This document shows, in pieces, positions 7,864 to 16,664 of a stretch of DNA of 40,607 nt; the stretch's first letter is position 1, and every line of letters begins with the position of its first letter. The stretch is from the NCBI RefSeq assembly GCF_000967655.1, contig NZ_JXYA01000079.1:1-40607 (forward strand), written 5' to 3'. The position numbers were made by a program, and so were the translations under genes. The notes beneath the pieces were generated by a model. That model had not been told where the DNA came from and did not search any database. It saw nothing but the letters and a program-made list of their open reading frames with translations. The DNA comes from Pseudoalteromonas rubra. GTDB taxonomy: Bacteria; Pseudomonadota; Gammaproteobacteria; Enterobacterales; Alteromonadaceae.

Positions 7864-7898
7864 AGAGTTACCCGATGTTAGAGAGGTCGGGTAACTCT
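7864..7898. terminator. 12-bp perfect hairpin between convergent genes
   Basis: AGAGTTACCCGA (7864-7875) pairs with TCGGGTAACTCT (7887-7898) around an 11-base loop. It lies between the plus-strand PKD fragment and the 3' end of the minus-strand gene at 7918. No long T run follows on either strand. Confidence 0.55.
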
Positions 7899-7917
7899 GG
7901 GTTTAGCATAATGCTGA

Positions 7918-8562
7918 CTAGTGGAAATCGTCACCACATAAGATCAACATACCGCCCCGGCGGCACTGCTCAATCATTGGAGGGCTAAGCGTCATTGAGG
8001 TTTCAGTGACGTGGCCGTCGTTGTCTGTTACACGCAGTTTAACTGTGCTCCGAGAGGTAATATCAACATGCCCACGCGTAGTACTGACACCATTGACCCA
8101 CTTTTCAACTTTTTGCACCTGACCATCACGGTCGCTATACGTAAAGTCAGCGACAATGACACCCGCTTCATAATAGGTGGTGTCCGTGCGTCGGTCATAG
8201 TGAGACTCAACTAAATGCGACGTAATCTGTGCTTTGGGAGTGTACTCGCAAGACTCACGAGTATGAGTGTCGTACCCCTGTTGTGTTAAGGTCGTGCTAC
8301 AGCGGTAGGTAGTCCAATCAATGCCGTCAAACTCTGTTTCTTCAATTGTGTACCACTGAGTTGAACTCCTGCTTACGTACTCTTGTAGTAGCTTTCCGGA
8401 TGCAAAGCAGCTGGCCCAGCCATAGTAGTAAGGTGTTTGGCTGCTTGTTGTTTTGCAGTTGATTTTTTGGTCGCCAGCCGCAAGTGCGCTAACAGAGAGA
8501 ACGCTCAGAGAGCCAATGGCAATCAGGGATAGAAAATTCATAATTGTCCTTATTATTTTCAC
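7918..8562 (-). CDS. Secreted protein of unknown function
   Basis: 214 residues. The signal peptide ends near SALAAGD. Cysteines at INCKT, ASCFAS, YRCST and ESCEY, plus two more near the C-terminus (EQCRRG, LILCGDD), suggest disulfides outside the cytoplasm. The second half has a beta-sandwich flavour (GQVQKVEKWVNGVS, then STVKLRVTDNDGHV), like PKD or Big-type folds. No catalytic motif is seen. Single gene with an AT-rich upstream region. Confidence 0.65.
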   Translation of the reverse strand: MKIIRTIMNFLSLIAIGSLSVLSVSALAAGDQKINCKTTSSQTPYYYGWASCFASGKLLQEYVSRSSTQWYTIEETEFDGIDWTTYRCSTTLTQQGYDTHTRESCEYTPKAQITSHLVESHYDRRTDTTYYEAGVIVADFTYSDRDGQVQKVEKWVNGVSTTRGHVDITSRSTVKLRVTDNDGHVTETSMTLSPPMIEQCRRGGMLILCGDDFH

Positions 8563-9014
8563 ATACTAATTTATAAGTTATTGTTTTAAATAGAACCCAA
8601 ATAGGGAGCTGATTAATAAAGTAGCAGAATAAATTTCTTTTTAGAAGCCTTTTTGAAACATAAAAGTCATTTTTGTTAATGAAAGATATTGAATTAGAGA
8701 GTGTTTATCAGCTTTAAAACTCTTTTCTGCTCACACAGTTCAGGGCTGCCACACAATGGGTTGGTATGGCAGCCTATTTCGTAATGCAACCGCACTCGAT
8801 GGCTGATAACCCAGTTAACACGCACTGGTGTTTCATGGTGGCTGCGCTCAGCGAAAACTCTTTCACTAACATCACAATGATGACCATTTAAGGTCTGCGC
8901 AGCTTCCAACTTGGAGGCAAGTCTCTATGCTGTTTTGATACGGCTTAAATCAGGATTGGAAAAGCACCTATTTTCGGTTAGTGTACGTGTTCGGCGTGAT
9001 AGGCAGGAAACCCT
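8563..9014. other. 452-bp gap with a palindrome, no supported gene
   Basis: The left part (8563-8700) is AT-rich and should contain the promoter of the minus-strand gene ending at 7918. GGCTGCCA (8744-8751) pairs with TGGCAGCC (8767-8774), perhaps part of a dispersed repeat. A 71-codon minus frame at 8694-8909 has no ribosome site and no recognisable motif. The promoter of the gene at 9015 lies at the right edge. Confidence 0.4.
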
Positions 9015-9419
9015 ATGAATAAGGCAATCAAAGAGCGCTTCGATGCATACCCTGAACCTGTTAAGGCTCGTTTACTGGCGCTGAGGGAGCTGATCTTTTC
9101 GGTTGCTGCTGAGTTGGCCCTGGGTGAAGTCGAAGAGTCTCTAAAGTGGGGAGAGCCTAGCTACAGTGTAAAAACAGGCACCCCACTGAGAATAGACTGG
9201 AAAACCGCGTTTCCAAGGCGTTACTGCCTTTTCTTTCACTGCCAAACTAAGCTGGCCGATACATTCCGTGAGCTGTACGGTGACGCAATTGAACTACAAG
9301 GCAACCGGGCAATTATGTTGCCGTTGTCCAAGCCATTGCCAGACGCAATGATCAGGCACTGCATAACGCTGGCTCTAACTTATCAACAGCGCAAACTCCT
9401 GCCGCTTCTTGGCGCTTAA
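9015..9419 (+). CDS. DUF1801 (YdhG-like) domain protein
   Basis: 134 residues, AGGA ribosome site. The pattern fits DUF1801: an N-terminal helix (YPEPVKARLLALRELI), the segment LKWGEPSYSV, the YCLFFHC strand and a C-terminal Leu-rich helix. This fold resembles frataxin/YdhG proteins of unclear function; it is cytoplasmic and about the usual length. It converges with the exonuclease gene, whose stop is 10 bp away. The role remains unknown. Confidence 0.75.
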   Translation: MNKAIKERFDAYPEPVKARLLALRELIFSVAAELALGEVEESLKWGEPSYSVKTGTPLRIDWKTAFPRRYCLFFHCQTKLADTFRELYGDAIELQGNRAIMLPLSKPLPDAMIRHCITLALTYQQRKLLPLLGA

Positions 9420-9428
9420 CGATTAGCG

Positions 9429-11558
9429 TTACGCCTCATCATTGAGTGTAAACGCTAACTTTCTCTCTTTTAAATTAGCCCGTTGAAGCGTAACACTCAC
9501 CCGCTTACCCAGTGAAATACAGTCTGTATTACTGACTAATTGTAGTCTTTGCGCATCAAATTCATAAGTGCTTTTGTTTAATGATTCGATGGCCACTAAT
9601 CCTTCAACGCCGGTTTCATCCAGCTCTACGAAAAATCCGAAATTAGTGACTCCCGATACAGTGGCAGAAAACGTCTGGCCAATAAACGGTTGCATATACT
9701 GACATTTAAGTGCGGCCTCAACTTCACGACTTATCTCGTCTGCTTTTCGCGATTGCAAAGAACAGTGCGAGCTCAGCTTATCCAGCTGCGCTTCAGAGTA
9801 TGGGTATGCTTTGTTTTTAAACACCCGGTTCCTGAGCTTTTCCGCATTCAAAAAGCTTAACACCTTTTCTAATACGCCATGGTTTTTACGTCGTATATTA
9901 GCTCTAATCGCCCGGTGCGTAAGCAAGTCGGGATAGCGGCGGATAGGTGAAGTAAAGTGGGCATAAGCTTGATAAGCTAAACCAAAGTGCCCTTTATTAT
10001 CCAACGAATATTCAGCCTGGCTTTGCGAACGCAGTAATTGCATATGGAGCATATCCTTATCCGGGCGGTGCTGTATTTGCTGCAACAGCGTATTATAATC
10101 TTCCGCCGTTGGTTGCTCGCCTCCCTTTAAAGTCAGGCCCTTGTCCGCTAGTAATGTTTTGAGAGAAGCCAACTTTTTGCTCTGCGGCCCTGCATGAATC
10201 CTGAACATAGCCGGGATCTTTTGTGTATCCAGGAACCTTGCCGTAGATATATTTGCCGCGAGCATAAACTCTTCTATCATGCGATGCGCGTCGTTCCTGA
10301 CTATCGGTTTAATGGCTGCAATTTTGCCATGTTTATTAAGCACCAGTTTGCGTTCAGTGGTCTCAAACTCAATTGCACCACGTTGTTTACGTGCTTTATT
10401 CAATATTCGATAAAGCGCGTGTAAATTCTTAACCTGAGGACGCATGCGCTCGGCAGACTTGGCTTTTGTGTGACGTTTTGTCAGTACCTGGTTTGCTTGT
10501 CCGTAAGTTAGCCGTGCATGAGATTGTATCACCCCTTCAGTAAAGACAGATTCGGTGATTTGACCATCTTCGCTGATTGCCATATCGCATACTAAAGCAA
10601 GGCGGTCCTGATGTGGGTTGAGCGAGCAAAGTCCATTTGATAACGACTCGGGCAACATGGGGGTCACCAGGCCAGGACAGTAAATCGAGGTAGCGCGAGA
10701 TTGCGCTTCAACATCAAGCATATCATCTGCTTTTACGTAATGCGATACATCTGCAATCGCAACCAAAAGCCGCCAGCCACCGAGTTCACGTCGCTCACAG
10801 TATACCGCATCATCAAAATCTTTCGCATCCTCGCCATCAATGGTCACAAACGGGGTATCTCGATAATCTACTCGCCCCTCTTTATCACGCTCTGATACGT
10901 CATGACCAAGACTTTGCGCGCGAGAGATGAGCTCATCACTCCACTTATGACTAGCACCGTGGCGCAACAATGACAACTTGGTTTCTAACCCGGAGCTGTT
11001 TGGTTTACCAATGACCTCTTCCACTTCCACCAAGCCCGGGCGGCGATGATTGGGATAATGGATAATTTTACAATTGACATACTGGCCCAACGAGGAGGTC
11101 GAAAAGGATCTTTTGTCGACGGCTAGCCGATGATGAACGCGACTGTCATCAGCGACTAAGTAAACGTCTCCTCCACGCTGTTTCAACACACCCGCAACAT
11201 GCGTTGTATTGCGTTCGGTTATTTTAATGAGTTTATGGCTTGATCTTTTCGCTGCCACTGGCGATTTAAGGACTTGTACGGTGTCGCCATTAAACACGTA
11301 CTTTAGTTGGTTCTTTGGTATAAACAGATCTTTCTGATCGGCGTGGTACTTCACAAAACCAAAGCCATCAGCATGGAGGCTAATCACTCCCGTTACTAAC
11401 TTATTTTGATCAACAACTTGGTAGCCGGTTGAAGCATCAAAAATCAGCTGCCCGTCACGCTCCATAGCGCGCAAACGCCGTCTTAGCGCTTCTTTATCTG
11501 TTGCTGTGTTTAGTTTTAGGGCGTGAGCGATCTGCTCTCGGTTGAGGTGTTTTTTCAC
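9429..11558 (-). CDS. rnr: RNase R-type 3'-5' exoribonuclease (RNB family), start codon problematic
   Basis: Domain order is helix-turn-helix-like start, two cold-shock RNA-binding domains (GVISLHADGFGFVKY; later VAGVLKQRGG), RNB catalytic domain and C-terminal S1 (FSATVSGVTNFGFFVELDE). Active-site Asp residues are in TIDGEDAKDFDDAV, and HFTSPIRRYPDLLTHR is the family signature. It lacks the long basic tail of E. coli RNase R (about 810 residues). The first usable codon is GTG 11558, yet upstream codons encode YENPIPGREYI, which matches the conserved RNase R N-terminus; the frame is open to 11660 without ATG, GTG or TTG. It may use ATT or have lost its start. A cold-shock gene lies upstream on the same strand. 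It could be a second copy; the usual rnr-rlmB pairing is absent. Confidence 0.88.
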   Translation of the reverse strand: MKKHLNREQIAHALKLNTATDKEALRRRLRAMERDGQLIFDASTGYQVVDQNKLVTGVISLHADGFGFVKYHADQKDLFIPKNQLKYVFNGDTVQVLKSPVAAKRSSHKLIKITERNTTHVAGVLKQRGGDVYLVADDSRVHHRLAVDKRSFSTSSLGQYVNCKIIHYPNHRRPGLVEVEEVIGKPNSSGLETKLSLLRHGASHKWSDELISRAQSLGHDVSERDKEGRVDYRDTPFVTIDGEDAKDFDDAVYCERRELGGWRLLVAIADVSHYVKADDMLDVEAQSRATSIYCPGLVTPMLPESLSNGLCSLNPHQDRLALVCDMAISEDGQITESVFTEGVIQSHARLTYGQANQVLTKRHTKAKSAERMRPQVKNLHALYRILNKARKQRGAIEFETTERKLVLNKHGKIAAIKPIVRNDAHRMIEEFMLAANISTARFLDTQKIPAMFRIHAGPQSKKLASLKTLLADKGLTLKGGEQPTAEDYNTLLQQIQHRPDKDMLHMQLLRSQSQAEYSLDNKGHFGLAYQAYAHFTSPIRRYPDLLTHRAIRANIRRKNHGVLEKVLSFLNAEKLRNRVFKNKAYPYSEAQLDKLSSHCSLQSRKADEISREVEAALKCQYMQPFIGQTFSATVSGVTNFGFFVELDETGVEGLVAIESLNKSTYEFDAQRLQLVSNTDCISLGKRVSVTLQRANLKERKLAFTLNDEA

Positions 11559-11788
11559 ATCAGCCAGCAGCTTTATAATGTACTCCCGGCCTGGAATTGG
11601 GTTTTCGTAATGATTGACGGATGAATTAATGGTTGGATTTAAAATAATATTTTCTCTTTTTTAGCCCATCACTTCCCGTTTTTATTTTTAAACTGAGACC
11701 TGGAAATGCTTGAGTCTTGGTAAATAGATGAGGCAGTAGGAATGCAGATTTGCGTGTAATTACGCTCAAATCAGTGTCGAGTGTAAAG

Positions 11789-11820
11789 CTACTTGTTCAG
11801 TATAATACGCGAACAAGTAG
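11789..11820 (-). terminator. Hairpin downstream of the cold-shock gene
   Basis: CTACTTGTTC (11789-11798) and GAACAAGTAG (11811-11820) form a perfect 10-bp stem with a 12-base loop, 30 bp beyond the cold-shock stop codon on the minus strand. Only CTTT follows the stem, so termination may be partial. Confidence 0.6.
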
Positions 11821-11850
11821 TCAGAAATATGGTTGTATTAGGTGATTAAG

Positions 11851-12060
11851 TTAAATGCAGATGATGTTTTCAGCTTGTGGGCCCTTTGCACCTTGTGTCA
11901 GTGTAAACTGAACATTTTGCCCTTCAACCAGGGTTTTAAACCCTTCGCCAGAAATGGCACTAAAATGAGCAAAAACATCGGGGCCCGATGTTTGTGAAAT
12001 AAAGCCAAACCCTTTTGACTCGTTGAACCATTTAACTATACCCGTTGCGGTATTAGACAT
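11851..12060 (-). CDS. Cold-shock domain protein (CspA family)
   Basis: 69 residues from the ATG at 12060, chosen because GGGA precedes it at a proper distance; an upstream ATG at 12069 would add only MSI. RNP1 (KGFGFI) and RNP2 (VFAHF) are intact, as are the flanking VKWFNESKGFGFI and SGPDVFAHFSAI. It binds single-stranded RNA/DNA and can act as an RNA chaperone. The untranslated region upstream is long (over 200 bp to the divergent gene), as is common for cold-induced csp genes. The RNase R-type gene follows on the same strand, a functionally sensible neighbour because RNase R is cold-linked in other bacteria. Confidence 0.93.
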   Translation of the reverse strand: MSNTATGIVKWFNESKGFGFISQTSGPDVFAHFSAISGEGFKTLVEGQNVQFTLTQGAKGPQAENIICI

Positions 12061-12401
12061 AATTGACATCCCAAATAATAAAATATTGACCTGTTCTCAG
12101 GTAGTAAAGCAGGAAGAAAACAAAATTTAGCTGAAGATATCGCGAGGAACTACAAAAATGCAACGAGGTATGAACATATAAACTTGGCTTTCTGAAGCCG
12201 TAAACACAGCCTACTCTCAAACTTTGTACAATGCAAACTTATTTACTCTGCTAAATTAAAAGTGTCATTACGCATATCTATTTACTTCACGACCTGGCGC
12301 TCTATAAAATTAACGATAACCCGATAATAAATAACAAAAGTTTAGCACCCTAACAGTTGTAGGCTATGCTCAATAGTGTTTGATTCTTAAAAGGATAGAT
12401 T
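12061..12401. other. 341-bp divergent promoter region
   Basis: It separates the minus-strand cold-shock gene from the plus-strand membrane protein gene and must hold both promoters. On the cold-shock side a hairpin GGCTT/AAGCC is seen near 12185-12198. No gene is supported. Confidence 0.45.
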
Positions 12402-12764
12402 ATGAAACAAATGCTTAAACTCTTGCTGTCCATTGTGATTGTGGTCATCACCTTTATCGCATCAGCAACGCTGGCTGGCATACTGGCCGAGTATGCAGGT
12501 TGGTGGAAAAAGCCGGTAATAGGCGGCGTAGCAGCCGCTTGTGTGGTGCTTTCAGGTTATTTGAGCGCCCCAAACTATAAATTGTATTGTGCCGCAGCCT
12601 GGTTGGTGATTGGGGCAGTCGTGGCTGGGGTGATGTCTGAGGTATTTATGTATGGAGAAGATGCAAATACGCAGGTGCCTTTGTATATCACCTACGCCAG
12701 CGGTTTCGCCACTTTAGCAATTTGCTGGGCCTGGGAGCGCAAACAATTTGCGCCAGGCCAATAA
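12402..12764 (+). CDS. Small inner-membrane protein, about four helices
   Basis: 120 residues with an AAGGA ribosome site. Hydrophobic segments lie at about 5-30, 40-56, 62-84 and 94-111, so an integral inner-membrane protein with four helices is likely. No family is recognised. It is a single gene ended by an intrinsic hairpin. Codon use looks like the core genome. Confidence 0.7.
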   Translation: MKQMLKLLLSIVIVVITFIASATLAGILAEYAGWWKKPVIGGVAAACVVLSGYLSAPNYKLYCAAAWLVIGAVVAGVMSEVFMYGEDANTQVPLYITYASGFATLAICWAWERKQFAPGQ

Positions 12765-12779
12765 CACGGATTGATAATC

Positions 12780-12803
12780 AAAGCCCTTGGGTTTACGGGC
12801 TTT
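12780..12803 (+). terminator. Intrinsic terminator of the membrane protein gene
   Basis: AAAGCCC (12780-12786) pairs with GGGCTTT (12797-12803), followed by AAATTT. Confidence 0.65.
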
Positions 12804-12970
12804 AAATTTCAGGCTGTAACGCTGCGCGCCTGCTTTGGAAGTAACCATTCAGCGCTGATAAAAATGCACAAACTCAAAGGAGCTGCCCTTTCTTCAAACT
12901 CAGCCTGAGCGCCGAGATCCGTGTTCAAACTTTCATATTTAACATGGCTGTCCACACAACTCTATACCCA

Positions 12971-13006
12971 TGTAATGTGCCGTAATCCCTTGTAATTATG
13001 TGTAAT
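12971..13006 (+). promoter_or_regulatory. Four GTAAT direct repeats with exact 10-bp spacing upstream of the oxidase operon
   Basis: GTAAT occurs at 12972, 12982, 12992 and 13002, preceded by T, C, T and T. Each copy falls on the same face of the helix. The block ends 59 bp before the oxidase start codon. Tandem 10-11 bp direct repeats are typical of OmpR/PhoB-type response regulators, but the factor is unknown. The repeats may overlap the promoter. Confidence 0.6.
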
Positions 13007-13064
13007 AGATAAACCTCAGACCCTCAAATATGCTCTTAAAGCAAAGCTTAAAGGAGCATATAAA

Positions 13065-14921
13065 ATGAACAGTGAGATAGATGTTGCTATTGTGGGTGGT
13101 GGTGTATCGGGCGTTTATAGTGCCTGGCGTTTACAACAAACGTATGGAAACACAAAGAAAATAGAACTGTTTGAGTATAGTAAGCGAATAGGTGGCCGAC
13201 TATACAGTCGCACATTACCGGGTTTACCGAACGTTGTTGCAGAGCTTGGCGGAATGCGCTTTATCCCAGAGGATCACATTATGGTGAGCACTTTGGTAGA
13301 TGAGCTGAAGTTAGAGACCAAAGACTTCCCGATGGGCTCTAAATTGCCGTTATACCCTTCAGACAAGGCAAGCTCTGTTGAGGCTGGCAGCGAAAACAAT
13401 TTATTTTATCTGCGTGGACAGTACTTCAGATACCGTGATTTTGCCGAGTGTCCAGACAAAATTCCCTATAACTTAGAAGAAACTGAGCGCGGCTATGGCC
13501 CGGAAGACTTGCAAGTTAAAGTCATGAACTTAATTTGCCCAGGCTTTGCCGATATGTCTTTATCTGAGCAGATGAAAGTAAAAGTATTTGGTAAAGAGAT
13601 ATGGAAATTCGGCTTTTGGAACCTGCTTGAGCATGTGCTAAGCAACGAAGCATACCTGTTTATGAAAGAAGCGGGTGGTTACGATGCCAACGTGGCCAAT
13701 GCAAGCGCCGTCACACAGCTGCCTGCAACGGAATACAGCGATGATACGGTGTTTAAAACCCTTAAAAAAGGTTTTCAGGCGTTACCACTGAAGTTATGCG
13801 AAGAGTTTGAAGCAGCCAGCGGCTGCGTTCATATGCTGAAGCGTTTGGTCAAGATAGAAATTCATAAGGGGTGTGAATATCGCTACGAGCTCATTTTTCA
13901 ACCCATGATGGAAACTGCCAGTGGCGAGGTGGTCGACGCAGATGAACCCACTCAACGCGTCAAAGCAAAACAGATCATCCTTGCGATGCCAAGACGCTCC
14001 CTTGAACTGATTGAGTCAGAGTTTTTTGAAAACCCCTGGTTAAAAGAAAATATCCCGTCGGTCTTGATCCAAAAAGCGATCAAGATGTTTATGGCATACG
14101 AGCAACCCTGGTGGCGCAGCCTGGGATTGGTGGCTGGTCGTTCAGTGACCGATTTACCCATTCGCCAAACTTACTATATGGGCACAGAGTGTGACCAACA
14201 AGAATGCGTTGAGTTTGAGGTGAATGAGCAAGGCCAGCAAGTCTGTAAAACTCTAAAAACCTATGGCGAGCCAAATACCAATTCTTTATTAATGGCTTCA
14301 TACAACGATATTGGCACTATCCCCTACTGGAAAGGACTGGAAAAGGGCGAGCACTACCAAGGCTTTGTGCCTGCATATGGCAGTGAAGGGTGTAGCGCTG
14401 ATGAAATTGTGCCTAAAAATCAGTATCAAATCACCACCAGTATGGTTGAAGCGGCGCATCGTCAAATTCAGGCTTTACACAATCAAAAAGTCTTGCCTAT
14501 GCCTTACTCCGCGATTTACCAGGAATGGGGCGACGACCCGTACGGCGGTGGCTGGCACGAATGGAAAGCCAATTACCGGCTTGATGAGATCATGTGTAAA
14601 ATGCGCCACCCTGTTGAAGGTGAAGCTATTTATATTGTCGGTGAAGCTTACTCCTATGAGCAGGGTTGGGTTGAGGGCGCGCTTAATACAGCAGAATCGA
14701 CCTTGGCGCAGTTTTTTGATCTGCCTACTCCGCAATGGTTAACCAAAGACGAAGCACAATATGAGGAGTGGCTGAAAACTCATCACAACTACCTTCCCGT
14801 GGATTGTACTAACGGATGTAGCCCGAGCAAGGTTCAAAATGAACAACCGAATGCAAACCCGGACACGCTCAACGAGGTCACGGAATTTGCTTACAGGGGG
14901 ATCAACCATGAGTACCAATAA
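13065..14921 (+). CDS. FAD-dependent amine / L-amino acid oxidase
   Basis: 618 residues with an AGGAG ribosome site. The FAD dinucleotide fold begins at the N-terminus (VAIVGGGVSG, G11-x-G13-x-x-G16), with the GGRLYSR motif at 43-49 and ELGGMRF at 60-66, as in L-amino acid oxidases of marine and other bacteria. The C-terminal FAD motif (YIVGEAYSYEQGWVEGA, about 524-540) is intact. No signal peptide: cytoplasmic. It would turn an L-amino acid or amine into the imine/keto acid plus ammonia and H2O2; the substrate cannot be read. First gene of an operon; its end overlaps the next gene by 14 bp, indicating translational coupling. The C-terminal tail has two cysteines (VDCTNGCSP). Confidence 0.85.
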   Translation: MNSEIDVAIVGGGVSGVYSAWRLQQTYGNTKKIELFEYSKRIGGRLYSRTLPGLPNVVAELGGMRFIPEDHIMVSTLVDELKLETKDFPMGSKLPLYPSDKASSVEAGSENNLFYLRGQYFRYRDFAECPDKIPYNLEETERGYGPEDLQVKVMNLICPGFADMSLSEQMKVKVFGKEIWKFGFWNLLEHVLSNEAYLFMKEAGGYDANVANASAVTQLPATEYSDDTVFKTLKKGFQALPLKLCEEFEAASGCVHMLKRLVKIEIHKGCEYRYELIFQPMMETASGEVVDADEPTQRVKAKQIILAMPRRSLELIESEFFENPWLKENIPSVLIQKAIKMFMAYEQPWWRSLGLVAGRSVTDLPIRQTYYMGTECDQQECVEFEVNEQGQQVCKTLKTYGEPNTNSLLMASYNDIGTIPYWKGLEKGEHYQGFVPAYGSEGCSADEIVPKNQYQITTSMVEAAHRQIQALHNQKVLPMPYSAIYQEWGDDPYGGGWHEWKANYRLDEIMCKMRHPVEGEAIYIVGEAYSYEQGWVEGALNTAESTLAQFFDLPTPQWLTKDEAQYEEWLKTHHNYLPVDCTNGCSPSKVQNEQPNANPDTLNEVTEFAYRGINHEYQ

Positions 14922-16650
14922 TTACACAGTTGCATACCACCTGCTTCGTCGCCTAAAAGAGTTTGGGCTCGACAAGGTATTTCAAGTGCCGGGAGACTAT
15001 GTACAAGAGTTTATGACCACGTTAGATAACTTTGATGGTATTGACGCGGTTGGGGATGTGACTGAGCTGGGAGCGGGTTATGCGGCGGAAGGATATGCCA
15101 GATACAAAGGCATTGGCGCGGTGTCTGTGCAATATGGCGTGGGCACATTCAGTGTGTTAAACGCCATTGCCGGTGCCTATGTAGAACGCAACCCTGTTGT
15201 GGTCATCTCGGCGAGTCCTTCGGCCGAGAATCGTGTGGACATTGAAGAAACAGGGGTACTGTTTCATCACTCAACCGGGGATTACAGCGCCGATAAAAAG
15301 GTCTTTGAAAACGTAACGGTTGCCAGCGAGATACTGGCTGATGCGCAATCGGCTCCCGCTATTATCGATAATGCCCTGCAATTGGCAATGAGTGAAAAAA
15401 GGCCCATTTACTTAGAGGCGTGGCAAAACGTATGGGGAGCAGAATGCCCCAGGCCTAAAGGTGAATTAGTTATTCCACCTTTGGCCACTAATCCAGCCAT
15501 GATGGCATCGTTGTTGGAGCAAGTAATAAGTCGACTCAAAGCCGCAAATAACCCGGTTGTGCTGCTGGGGATTGAACTGGCGAGGCTCGGTTTGCAGGAG
15601 CAGGTCGTTACACTTTTAAGCAAACTCAACATCCCCTACACCACGACGACACTGGCAAAATCGGTCATTAGTGAAACCCATAACGTTAGTAAAGAGCTCT
15701 TTGTAGGCACATACGCAGGCGAAGCGTCCTGGCAGGATACGTTTGACTTTGTGAGTCGTTGCGATTGTATTTTGGCGCTGGGTGCGATTTTCACTGACGA
15801 CTACCTCACCATGTTAAAAACACAAGGCAATGACCTGGTCAGAGTAAATATGAACGCCGCTCGGGTGGGTGAGTGTGAGCAATTTAACGGCATTAACTTG
15901 GCTCAGTTTATTGATGAATTGAACAGTTACCTTGAAAGTCACCCGCTACAACTAAATAGCCAGCTGCCGACCATTCATAATCTGTACTTAACTGAGGGTC
16001 CCGATAGCAACGCCAAAATAACCTACGACAACTTTTTCAGCGTTTATCAAAAGCAATTGCAAACCTGTGAAACGGTTCGTGATTACAACCTGGTATTAGG
16101 CGAAAGCTCGTCCCTGTATATGGCAGCTCGCTTAACTGGCCTGGCAGAAAATCGCTTTGTAAGTGATGCGGCCTGGGGCTCTTTGGGTCATGAAACAGGC
16201 TGCTCATTGGGCACCGGCCTTGCTGATGATAAACGTAGTGTGGTGGTTGCCGGTGATGGGGGCTTTATGATGATGTGCCAATCTCTCTCCTCCATTAGCC
16301 ACTATAACCTCAATACCGTGGTGTTTGTAATGAACAATCAGGTATACGCCATAGAGCAATCGTTTGTCGATATCTGCGCCTTTACCCCAGCGGCAGATTT
16401 TGCGCCATTCGATAAACTTCATCATTGGAACTATGCTTCACTGGCAAGCGCATACCGTGTTAATTACTTAAAGGTCGAAAAAGTCAGCGACCTGGACGAG
16501 GTTTTTTCTGCCATTAAGCAACACCCAGCATCGCCTTATTTAGTTGAAGTAAAAATAGCTGAAAAAGACCTGGCCCCTGCAATACAAGATTTAGCAGAAG
16601 CAATCACGGGTACTAAGGTAAGCGACTGCACATGCCAAAAGACTATGTAA
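14908..16650 (+). CDS. ThDP-dependent 2-keto-acid decarboxylase (pyruvate/indolepyruvate type)
   Basis: 580 residues. The ATG at 14908 is preceded by AGGGGG and overlaps the stop of the oxidase gene. ThDP-family features: the activating Glu53 in DVTELGAGYAAEGYAR; adjacent histidines 120-121 in LFHHSTGD, matching the HH of pyruvate decarboxylases; and the cofactor motif GDG at about 449 with NN at about 474. The HH pair favours a decarboxylase over a synthase. It should convert the keto acid from the preceding oxidase into an aldehyde. It differs from typical members (GNCNELNA is replaced by VGDVTELGA), so its substrate may be unusual. The short tail DCTCQKTM is Cys-rich. Confidence 0.85.
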   Translation: MSTNNYTVAYHLLRRLKEFGLDKVFQVPGDYVQEFMTTLDNFDGIDAVGDVTELGAGYAAEGYARYKGIGAVSVQYGVGTFSVLNAIAGAYVERNPVVVISASPSAENRVDIEETGVLFHHSTGDYSADKKVFENVTVASEILADAQSAPAIIDNALQLAMSEKRPIYLEAWQNVWGAECPRPKGELVIPPLATNPAMMASLLEQVISRLKAANNPVVLLGIELARLGLQEQVVTLLSKLNIPYTTTTLAKSVISETHNVSKELFVGTYAGEASWQDTFDFVSRCDCILALGAIFTDDYLTMLKTQGNDLVRVNMNAARVGECEQFNGINLAQFIDELNSYLESHPLQLNSQLPTIHNLYLTEGPDSNAKITYDNFFSVYQKQLQTCETVRDYNLVLGESSSLYMAARLTGLAENRFVSDAAWGSLGHETGCSLGTGLADDKRSVVVAGDGGFMMMCQSLSSISHYNLNTVVFVMNNQVYAIEQSFVDICAFTPAADFAPFDKLHHWNYASLASAYRVNYLKVEKVSDLDEVFSAIKQHPASPYLVEVKIAEKDLAPAIQDLAEAITGTKVSDCTCQKTM

Positions 16651-16664
16651 ACAAGGACATGATT

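Noticed and set aside
8694..8909. 71-codon minus-strand frame
   Set aside because: No ribosome site, no recognisable motif, and it includes a palindrome; more likely a repeat than a gene.
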